Below are positions 1 to 7,700 of a stretch of 11,921 bases of DNA, one piece after another. The notes below the pieces were generated by a model. That model saw nothing but the letters and a program-made list of their open reading frames with translations, had not been told where the DNA came from and did not search any database. The DNA lies in the NCBI GenBank assembly GCA_023424585.1, contig JAFADT010000733.1, positions 1 through 11,921 on the forward strand, given 5' to 3'. Both the position numbers and the translations under genes were made by a program. Within the stretch, counting starts at the first letter, position 1. Each line of letters starts with the position of its first letter. Origin of the DNA: Pseudomonadota bacterium (GTDB taxonomy: Bacteria; Myxococcota; Myxococcia; Myxococcales; Myxococcaceae).

Positions 1-743
1 CCCCACGCGAGCGCGATCAAGGCCAGCAGGGCCAGCGGGATCGCCCATCCGGCGATGCTCTTCTTGCGCTCCGGCGGGCGGTTGTAGGTCGCACGAGGCG
101 TCGTCTCGCGCACGGTGTGCGTCTCCCGCACGGGCGCTGTCTCACGGACCTGCGACACGGTCTCACGGTGGGGCTCGATGACCTCCGCGACCGCGTGGCG
201 CGCACCGCCGAAGCCCAGGATGCCGCCCAGGCCGGCCGGCAGCGCGGCGGCGATGTTGTTGCGCTGGCCGTTGAGCATCTGCATCAGCCCGGACGCGCCC
301 ATGCGCTGGTCGCGCACCTGCTTGCCCAGCACGCCCATCAGCATGGGGGCGGCGAGGGACAGCAGCCGCATCGACGAGCCGGAGTTGCGCATCCCGCCGA
401 AGCGCGTGAGCGCCTCGGTGATGCCGCCCAGCTTGTTGCCGAAGAGGCCGCTCAACATCCCCTTGCCCCGCTCCTCCTCGTCGAGCAGCCCCTCGGCGAC
501 GCCGCCCGCGCGCGGGGGCGCGTCAGGGCCGGTGAAGCCTCCCTCGTTGAGCTTCGTCAGCAGGCGGTGGGCGCCGGCCTCGTTTCCCCCCTGGTCCACG
601 ACGCCCGCGGCCACGGCGGCGATGGCGCCGGGAAGCGCCTTGGTGGTCGCCTGCGGGTCCTCGCCCAGCGAGCCGCTGACCTTCTGGAGCAACCCCTTCT
701 GCATGAACTGTGATCCGACTGCTTCGATCAGATTGAACGCCAT
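1..743 (-). CDS. DUF937 domain protein, 3' end cut by window
   Basis: Starts at ATG 743 and is still open at base 1, giving 247 full codons. The start is set by a good Shine-Dalgarno (CCGGGAGGCATCATG). Residues 1 to about 135 look like the DUF937 family (YidB-like in older annotations): a helical, Gly/Ala-rich segment with QKGLLQKVSGSLGED near the start, LPGAIAAVAAGV at 38-48, and a second helical part containing LLSLAAPMLMGVLGKQV. Residues 185-228 form a hydrophilic linker with three VRETxx hexads (199-216) after a related HRETVSQ. Residues 230-247 are a hydrophobic segment (AGWAIPLALLALIALAWG) preceded by RKK, so probably a membrane helix with the DUF937 part on the cytoplasmic side. What follows the helix lies outside the window; some DUF937 proteins carry an OmpA-like C-terminal domain, but that cannot be seen here. 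Function is unknown. It is separated from the upstream operon by 209 bases. Confidence 0.85.
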   Translation of the reverse strand, partial: MAFNLIEAVGSQFMQKGLLQKVSGSLGEDPQATTKALPGAIAAVAAGVVDQGGNEAGAHRLLTKLNEGGFTGPDAPPRAGGVAEGLLDEEERGKGMLSGLFGNKLGGITEALTRFGGMRNSGSSMRLLSLAAPMLMGVLGKQVRDQRMGASGLMQMLNGQRNNIAAALPAGLGGILGFGGARHAVAEVIEPHRETVSQVRETAPVRETHTVRETTPRATYNRPPERKKSIAGWAIPLALLALIALAW

Positions 744-765
744 GTGATGCCTCCCGGTTGGGTTC

Positions 766-786
766 CGCACCGGGATGGCCGGTGCG
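766..786 (-). promoter_or_regulatory. 8-bp hairpin in the leader of the DUF937 gene
   Basis: A perfect inverted repeat, CGCACCGG / CCGGTGCG, with a 5-base loop (CCATC on the minus strand). It ends 22 bases before the ATG at 743, just upstream of the Shine-Dalgarno. No T run follows on either strand, so it is not a standard intrinsic terminator. It may be a 5' leader structure or a read-through barrier behind the SpoIID-domain gene. In DNA this GC-rich, chance is a real alternative. Confidence 0.35.
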
Positions 787-835
787 CGAAGCCAGCTCCC
801 CATCGGACCGCGCGGGGCTGAGGGCTCTGGAGCAA

Positions 836-864
836 TCGATACGGAGCCCCCCGAGTGCTGGTAA
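836..864 (-). promoter_or_regulatory. Weak sigma-70-like promoter candidate
   Basis: On the minus strand TTACCA (864-859) and TATCGA (841-836) are separated by 17 bases. They match the -35 and -10 consensus at four and three of six positions. This is one of the few A/T-richer patches in the gap and faces the DUF937 gene about 93 bases downstream. The match is weak and the call rests mainly on position. Confidence 0.2.
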
Positions 865-952
865 GCCCTTTACAGAGGGGCGTGGGAGAGCCCCCGGAGG
901 CCCGTCACCTTCGCGGACGACTGCGAACGAGGGAGCCGTCCAGCCCCCGCGT

Positions 953-2404
953 TCACTTGCTCCGCGGCTTGTCCAGGAGGGCGCGTGGGAAGTAGTGCGC
1001 GAGCAACTGCTCCGCGGTCCATCCCTGACGTGCGAGCAGGGCCGCGCCGGCCTGGCAGAGCCCGACGCCATGGCCGAGGCCCTGCCCTTCGAGGAGGGCC
1101 TGGTCCCCCCCCAGCGTCAGCGAGAACCGCGCGCTGCGGATCCGATCCCACCCGGCGCGGGCCCCGAGCGCGCGGAAGAACGCATCCCCGCGGGCGTCGC
1201 GTCCCGATGCGCGATCCACGACGCGCACCACCGCGCCGCTGGAGTCCCGGTCCAGCAGCAGATCCTCCACCTGTGACGGCCCCCCGAGCGCCTCCGACGC
1301 GGCGGCCGACACCAGCGAGCGCGGCACGACGGCGCGCCATGGCGACGGGGGGCATTTGTCCGGCACGGCGGCGGCGCCGGTGAGGTCCGGCGCGCCGAAC
1401 ACGGCCACGGGCTCGGCCGTGTGTCCGCCGCAGCTGGCGTGGAAGGGAGCGAGGGCAATGGACCCCCCGGGCAGTCGCAGCACCATGCCCTCCGTGGAGC
1501 GCGCGGCATCGCGGGCGCGGCGCAGGTGGCGGGCGAAGCCCTCACCGCGAAGGACCTGGCAGTGGGTGAGGTCGCAGGCCCGGGCCTCGTCGTGCCGCTT
1601 GCCGGAGGCGAGCACGTAGCTGCGGGCGGTGATGGCCTGGGCACGGAGCGCTTCGAAGGGCGTGTCGACCTCGGTCTCGCTCGCGGTGACGGCGGCGACG
1701 TAGGTCTCCAGCGCGAAGGTGGCGACGACGATCAACTCACCGTCCCGGGCCGCCAGCGACAGCGAGGCCTCGTAGCGCCGATCCAGGCCCCGGCCCCGGA
1801 CGCGCCAGTTCCCCGCGGCGAGCCGCAGGGCGTGAGGCAGAGGGTGGCCATCCACGACAAGGGTGTTCCCCGAAGCCACGGCCTCAAACGAGCGAGGACC
1901 GTCGAGCCGCAGGCGCACGGGCCGGTGCTTGGAGAGGATCCGCACGTCGACCCGCGCATCGGGCGAGGGCTCCCGCGCCTGGGCGTCAGGCTCGGAGGAG
2001 CTGCTCGCATCGGCCGGTGCGCGGACCGCGGGCGACGAACGCGCGTGGCGCGAACGACCGGCCACCGGCTTCGCTTCGTCTCGCGCGGTGGACGCAGCCT
2101 TCCGCTTCGCCGCGTGGGCAGGCGCGAACCTCACCACGCCTGCCGCGCTCCTGCCGCTCCTTGCGCGGGTCAGGAACGAAGCGCGCGGTAGCCGATGGGG
2201 CGCCGACCTCGATGGGGCGACCGCCTGTCGCTCCGCGAACGCAAGGACCATGCTCCGTGGGAATCGCACCCGCGCGGTGTCAACGGCGGGTGCCCCCTCG
2301 CACCGCGAAGGCGCGGCGTCATCCCACGCCCCCGTGCTCGCGACGCCGGGCACCGTGCCCGCCACCAGCGCGGCGATGAGCACGGCCACGCCCGCCACGT
2401 TCAT
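953..2404 (-). CDS. Secreted SpoIID/LytB-domain protein
   Basis: A 483-residue protein. ATG 2404 overlaps the TGA of pbpC as ATGA; no strong Shine-Dalgarno is present, which fits translational coupling. The frame stays open upstream inside pbpC, but only this start gives a signal peptide (VAVLIAALVAGTVPGVAS, cut near residue 23). Residues 30-150 are a low-complexity Ala/Arg/Ser/Pro linker. The SpoIID domain fills about 151-475: LETYVAAVTASE (E233, E243), EALRAQAITARSYVLA (251-266), THCQVLRG (280-287), STEGMVL (303-309), HASCGGH (322-328) and GHGVGLCQAGA (444-454). Characterised SpoIID proteins are lytic transglycosylases that cut glycan strands lacking stem peptides; the conserved Glu in the ETYV region is the expected acid (C325/H328 lie where metal ligands occur in clostridial SpoIID). 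Activity here is inferred from the motifs. As the last gene of the macroglobulin-PBP1C operon it probably acts in the periplasm on peptidoglycan. Sporulation is not implied by the domain name. Confidence 0.92.
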   Translation of the reverse strand: MNVAGVAVLIAALVAGTVPGVASTGAWDDAAPSRCEGAPAVDTARVRFPRSMVLAFAERQAVAPSRSAPHRLPRASFLTRARSGRSAAGVVRFAPAHAAKRKAASTARDEAKPVAGRSRHARSSPAVRAPADASSSSEPDAQAREPSPDARVDVRILSKHRPVRLRLDGPRSFEAVASGNTLVVDGHPLPHALRLAAGNWRVRGRGLDRRYEASLSLAARDGELIVVATFALETYVAAVTASETEVDTPFEALRAQAITARSYVLASGKRHDEARACDLTHCQVLRGEGFARHLRRARDAARSTEGMVLRLPGGSIALAPFHASCGGHTAEPVAVFGAPDLTGAAAVPDKCPPSPWRAVVPRSLVSAAASEALGGPSQVEDLLLDRDSSGAVVRVVDRASGRDARGDAFFRALGARAGWDRIRSARFSLTLGGDQALLEGQGLGHGVGLCQAGAALLARQGWTAEQLLAHYFPRALLDKPRSK

Positions 2405-4707
2405 CGGACGCGGTACCGCGTCACCGCCAGCGGTTCGGAGCCACCGGGCGCCCACAGCTCCAGTCGGCGCTCGCCCTCCACCGCCGGCAGGCGTGTCACG
2501 AAGGGTGGGCGCAGCTCGATGCGACGGCCGTCGTCCGTGCGCAGCTCCAGCAGCGTCGCGCCCTGGGGCGCCATCACCCGCACGGGCACCGCCTGCGCGC
2601 CTTCGGGCAGCTCCGGCTCCACCAGGAACTCGTCCCCGTTCGCCGGCAGGATGAAGCCGGGCTGCGCTCCCGGCCCTCCCCCGGCGCTCACGGACGCGGA
2701 GGCCAGGCCTTCCGCCTGGGCCCACGCGAGGTACGCCGGCCCCACGTCCAGCGCGCCGTCGCTCCGGTGCATGCTGCACGTGTGGCGCGGCGCCGTGCCC
2801 GGCAGATAGACCTCCTTCATCGCGCCGGGGCAGTTCGGGCCCGCGCGATCACCGGACAGCGGGCAGATCTCCGCGGCCTCGAAGTGGCTCCGGTCCACCA
2901 GCGGCGCGGGGCGAAGGCCCTTCATCGCCAGCGCCATCACCCGCGCGAACACCGGGCCCGCGCCCGTGATGCCGGACACCCCGCGCATCGGCGTGCCGTC
3001 GAAGTTGCCCACCCACACGGCCACCGTGCGCTCGCGCGTGAAGCCCGCCGCCCAGTTGTCCACGTGCGCCCGGCTCGTCCCCGTCTTCGCCGCCACGCGG
3101 AACGGCAGCCGCAGCGCATTGTCCAGGCCGAAGGCAGGCGCCCGCGCGGCCTCGTCCGCCAGCACGTCCGTGAGCAGCTCCACCGGGCGCGCCGCCAGGA
3201 AGCGGTGCTCCTCCAGCTCCAGCGGGATCCGCAGCGGCGAGCCATCCGGCCCGAACGCCGTGCGCACCTCCCGCAGCGGCCCCACCACCCCACCCCGCGC
3301 CAGCCCCCGGTATGCCCGCGCCAGCTCGCGCAGCGTCACGTCGCCGTTGCCCAGCACGATGCCCACGCCGTAGTGCGACGCGCTCTCCGTGAGGCTCTGG
3401 AAGCCCGCCTCGCGCAGCACGCGCAGCACCTGATCCGGCCCCAGCGCGTCCGCCACCCGCACGGCCGGGATGTTGTAGCTGGACGCCAGCGCCGCCCGCA
3501 GCCGCACCGGCCCGTGCACGCGCCGGTCGTAGTTCTTCGGCACGTACGCGCCGCCCGGCGTCGCCAGGTGCACCTCCACGTCCGCGAGCACGCTCGACGG
3601 CGTGAAGCCCTTGCTCAGCGCCAGGCCATACGCGAACGGCTTGAGCGCCGACCCCGGCTGCCGCAGCGACCGGACGCCGTCGTTCTGCCCGCCCTTCTCC
3701 TCGTCCAGGAAGTCCGAGGACCCCACGTAAGCGAGCACCTCGCCCGTCGCGTTGTCCACGACGATGGCCGCCGCCTCGCCCACGCGCCGGTGCGCCAGCC
3801 CGCGCAGCTCCTCCGTGATGGCCTTCTCCACCGCCGCCTGGAGCGCGGGGTCGATGGTCGTCTCGATGCGCGCCGCGCGGTCCAGCCCCAGCTCCGGCAG
3901 CCGCTGGAGCAGCGCCGTCGTCAGGTGCGGCACCTCGAACACGCGCTCCGGAGGCACCAGGTCCAGCGGCGTCTCCTCCGCCAGCCGCGCCTCCCCCTTC
4001 GTCAGGAAGCCCTCGTCCACCATGCGCGAGAGCACGTCGCGCATCCCGGCCAGGGCCATCTCCGGCCGCCGGTACGGATCCCTCCGCGCGGGCGACCGCG
4101 CCATCCCCGCGAGCAGCGCCGCCTGCCCCACCGACAGCCGCTCCGCGGGCCGCCCAAAGTACCGCTGCGCCGCCGCCTCCACGCCGAACGTCGAGTTCCC
4201 CAGCGGCACGCGGTCCAGGTACTCCAGCAGCACCCGCTCCTTCGACAGGTGCGCCGTCAGCCGCAGCGCCCACAGCGCCTCGCCGGCCTTGCCCCATCAC
4301 GAGCGCTCCCGGGGCACCAGCCTGCGCGCAAGCTGCTGCGGAATCGTGGACGCGCCGGACACGATGCGCCCGGCCGCCACGTTGTCGCGCGCCGCCCGGG
4401 CCACCGCCACCACGTCCACGCCCGGGTGCCTCGCGAAGCGTTGATCCTCCGCGGCGATGAAGGCCTGCCGCACCCGCGGGGGAACGCGGCCCCCCGGAAG
4501 CCCCACGCTCCGCCCGTCCTCGCGGGAGAGCACCTCGCGCAGGGTGTGCCCCGTGCGGTCGGTGAGCACCAACGAGGACAGCGCTTCACGGGACAGCAAC
4601 GTCCCCGGCAGGGGCCACGCGATGAACACCCCGCAGCCCACCGCCAGGAGCGCCGCGAGCACGACCACGGCGCGCGCCACCCCGCGAAGCGTGAGGCGCC
4701 TCCTCAC
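2401..4707 (-). pseudogene. pbpC: Penicillin-binding protein 1C, interrupted by in-frame TGA
   Basis: Bifunctional peptidoglycan synthase (glycosyltransferase plus transpeptidase). GTG 4707 overlaps the TGA of the macroglobulin gene (GTGA), with GAAGAGG ten bases upstream. Counting through the stop gives 768 codons, close to E. coli PBP1C (770). Membrane helix about 9-31. GT51 domain: AAEDQRFARHPG (catalytic E87), GASTIPQQ (118-125, Pro where Thr is usual), GKAGEAL (139-145) and SKERVLLEYLDR (155-166). Transpeptidase: GSALKPF with nucleophile S353 and K356, SYN at 410-412, KTGTS at 541-545. A PBP1C C-terminal domain (BiPBP_C type) lies about 683-766. Codon 137 (4299-4297) is TGA, and both sides are in the same frame, so no frameshift is involved. 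Intact pieces are 4707-4297 (136 residues) and an in-frame GTG at 4233 to 2401 (610 residues, no membrane anchor). Unless the stop is a base error or is read through, no working enzyme is made. The clean downstream frame argues for a very recent event or an error. Confidence 0.93.
4297..4299 (-). other. pbpC: In-frame TGA at codon 137 of pbpC
   Basis: The minus-strand codons read CGC TCG TGA TGG GGC AAG, that is Arg-Ser-stop-Trp-Gly-Lys. E. coli PBP1C has Arg-Thr-Phe-Gly-Gly-Lys at the same place, so the TGA occupies one aligned residue and nothing is inserted or lost. A TGG (Trp) codon changed by one G-to-A step is the simplest origin, since an aromatic residue fits there; CGA (Arg) or another single change is possible. 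An ATG overlaps the stop (TGATG) but lies in a different frame, so restart there would not restore the protein. Confidence 0.95.
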
Positions 4708-7700
4708 TTCGAGGCGACCTCTTCCGGCAGCAGCACCGGGAAGCGTCCGCCCTCGGAGCGACCGAACACCTCCGGCGCGTACATCTCCTCCGCGTGCGCG
4801 GGCTTGAGCAGGAAGTCGCCCGGCGTCGTGGCCCGGGCGACGAAGCTCGCCACGTGCACGCCCGGGGGAAGCTCGTCGGCGAAGAGCACCACGCGGTCAT
4901 CGCGCATCTCCGTGTGGTTGAACGGCGACCAGAAGCGCGTCGCCCAGACGTTGCTGCCCTCGTCCGTCTCCGACAGGTCCTCCTCGCTCTCGTACTCGTA
5001 GCCCTCGCCGGGGCCCTCCTCCTCGCCGGAGCCCGCAGGGCCCGGCAGGCTCGCCGTGCTGGCCAGCGACGTGTCCACCGGCTCCAGGCCCGCGGGCAGC
5101 GGCACGTCCACCGCCACGAAGTTGCGCCGCATGGGCGTGGCCACGCGCACGCGCACGCGCACCAGCTCGCCCGCGCGCGCCGCCTTCGCCTGACCGCCGC
5201 CCGAGTACGGCTCGAACCAGCGCTGGACGATGATGCCCCGGTCCAGGGGGTCCACCGGCAGCTGCGCCGGCGCGTAGCGCAGGAGCGCCCCGTAGTAGAG
5301 GTTGCCCGTGCCGTTCACCCCGAAGGTGAAGGGCTGCGCCTTGTCCGCCGGCCCCAGCTTCTCCACCGGCACCTGCACCGTCTTCACCGCCATGTCGCGG
5401 CCGCGGAAGTCGGCGGAGGCAATCACCTGGCCGCCCAGCTTCACCACCGCCTCGAAGGACGGCGCGGCCGTCTCCTTGCGGCGCACGACCTCCGACAGCG
5501 CCATCAGCGTGAAGGCCGCCTCCTGCGTGTTGCGGAAGCGCCCGTCACCCTCGCGCGCGGACGCCAGGTAGCGGCCCATCTTCGACACGTAGGGGTGGTC
5601 CGGCTGCACGTCCACCAGCGTCTGGAGCACCAGCGCCGTGGTGCGCGTGTCGGAGGACCAGAGCGGCGCGTACGTCTTCGCGTCCGTCTCCTGGAAGTGC
5701 ACGCCCGCCGCGGACTCCTGGGCCGTGTTGAGCAGCTCCTGGAGCAGCTTCTGGCCCTGCGCGCGGTTGCCCTTCCCCACGAAGATGGCGTCCGTCAGCA
5801 TCGCCCGCGCGAAGAGCGGCAGCTTCTGCCGCTGCTCGAACAGCTCGTTGTAGTACGACGGCCGCGGGGCCCCCATGCGCGCCAGCGTGTAGAGCGCGAA
5901 GGCCCGCGTCTCCAGCCCCTGCGCGGTGCAGCCATAGGCGCACTGCGAGCACACGCCCGCCGCAACCTTGTCCGCCAGGAACTTCTTCGCCTTGTCGAGC
6001 ACGACCGCGTCCACCGGGTAGCCCACCTCCTTCGCGCGCGCGAGCGCCAGCGTCGCGTACGCGGACGCATACGGCGACGAGCACTCGCTGGAGGTCCAGA
6101 AGCGGAAGCCGCCGTCGTGGTTCTGGAGCGCCTCAATCTTGCGCACCGTCGCCGTCACCACCGTGTCCGGATCCAGCGAGCCCTGCGTCTTCAGCGCGTC
6201 GTCGCTGAGGAAGCCGCGAACGAAGGCCTGCTTCTGCTCGTCCGAGCCGCCGGTCCACGGCACGCCGAACTTGCCGGACAGCTCGCGCAGCGCGACGAAC
6301 GGCACCAGCCGCGACGACATCTGCTCCAGGCAGCCGTAGGGGTAGTCCACCAGCTGGTTCATGGACTCCTCGAACCCGCCCATCACCGTGGAGGACATCG
6401 TCACCGTGAGGCCGCCCATGCCTGGGCGCACGCCGCCCGGCGGCTGGAGCCCCTCCACGCGCTCGCTCGTGGTGTCGCCGTAGGTCGCCACCGCCTCCAT
6501 GCCCACGGGCAGCTGCACGGGGATCTTCTGCTCCACCGCGTCCGTCTCCCCGCCGCCCGCGACGGCGAAGCGCAGCACCGCGGTGCCCGGCTGCTCGGCC
6601 ACGAAGGTGAAGCGCACCTCGCGGGCCTTGCCATCCAGCGGCACCGTCTTCTCCGCCGGCCCCTCCACGCGCACGCCGGTGAGCTGCGCGGTGACCTTGG
6701 CCTCCTTGATGGCCGGGTTGGTGGTGTGGATGACCACGCCCGCTTCCGCCTTGTCACCCACGCGCACCAGCCGGGGGAGCGCCGGGAGCGCCAGCAGCGG
6801 CTTGGCCACCTGCACCTTGCTCTCGCCCACCCCGAAGCGGTCCGCGTCCGTCACGGCCACCGCCATGATGCGGAAGGTGGTCAGGTTGTCGGGCAGCGTG
6901 AACTCCACCTTCGCCTGGCCCTGGTCGTCCGTCTCCACGGACTGGAACACCGCCGTCGTCTTGAACTGGGTCCGGATGCCGGAGCCCGTCGTGTCGGAGC
7001 CGCCGGAGCCGCCCGGCCGCGAGCCCTTCTCGCCGTACAGCTTGCGCAGCACCAGGTGGATGAGCGGCTCGCCGATGCGCACCGACAGGCCGTGCTCCTG
7101 GAACATCGCGTCCACCGGATCCGGCGTCTTGTAGCCCGTCAGCCGCAGCACGCCCTCGTCCACGGCCCACAGGGTGACCTCGGACTTCGCGCCCTGGCCC
7201 GCCGCGTCCTTCACCGCGACGCTCACCGTCACCTTGTCGCGCGGGCGCTTCTCCTGCGCGTCCGGCGTCAGCGCCACCGACAGGCGCTTGGACTTCTTCT
7301 CCACCTTGAGCTGGGTGTAGCCCACGCGCACCGCGGGGCGGCCCGGGTCGTCGCCGGACTCGATGCCCTTGGCCGCCTCCACGCGGCCGCGCACCAGCAC
7401 CACGCCCACGTAGACGTTGGGGATGGCGCCCTCGCCCAGCGGGACGTCCAGCGCGGTGGCGCTGCCCTTGAGCTTCACGCGGCGCACGCTGAGCACGCCC
7501 TCGCGCTCCACCGTGAGGATGGCGTCCGCCTGCGGGTACGGGCTCTTCACCAGGATCTTCGCGGTGTCCCCCACGTCGTAGAGCTGCTTGTCCGCCACCA
7601 GGTCGATGCGGTCCGTGTCGTTGCGCTGCCAGGACACCCAGCCGGAGCCGGTGACGTAGAGCGAGTCGCGCGTCGTCGCCTTGCGGCCCTTCGCGTCCGT

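Noticed and set aside
910..950. A possible terminator after the SpoIID-domain gene (GGACG / CGTCC)
   Set aside because: A 5-bp stem with a 17-base loop and no T run is not distinguishable from chance in this DNA.
2405..2779. An earlier start for the SpoIID-domain gene, adding 125 residues
   Set aside because: The extension lies fully inside pbpC, is Arg/Gly-rich, and would bury the clear signal peptide that begins at ATG 2404.
4297..4299. TGA read as selenocysteine
   Set aside because: The site aligns to an aromatic, non-catalytic position in the family. Only a small 4-bp GC hairpin follows, which is unremarkable at this composition, so nothing points to a dedicated insertion element.
2849..4300. 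A 483-codon minus-strand frame starting beside the pbpC stop
   Set aside because: It begins with GTG ATG overlapping the TGA but is out of frame with pbpC; its product is Gly/Ala/Arg-rich with no family motif, so it is a shadow frame.
4233..4350. A pair of compensating frameshifts in pbpC instead of a nonsense codon
   Set aside because: The residues on both sides of the TGA align to the family in the same frame with no gap, so one substitution is enough.
2767..5001. A 744-codon plus-strand frame across the pbpC and macroglobulin ends
   Set aside because: Same antisense artefact: Arg/His-rich composition, and it runs opposite two genes with clear motifs.
5139..5162. A short GCGCAC-type simple repeat
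   Set aside because: It encodes an ordinary beta strand (VRVRVRVA) in the macroglobulin gene; codon bias explains the repetition.
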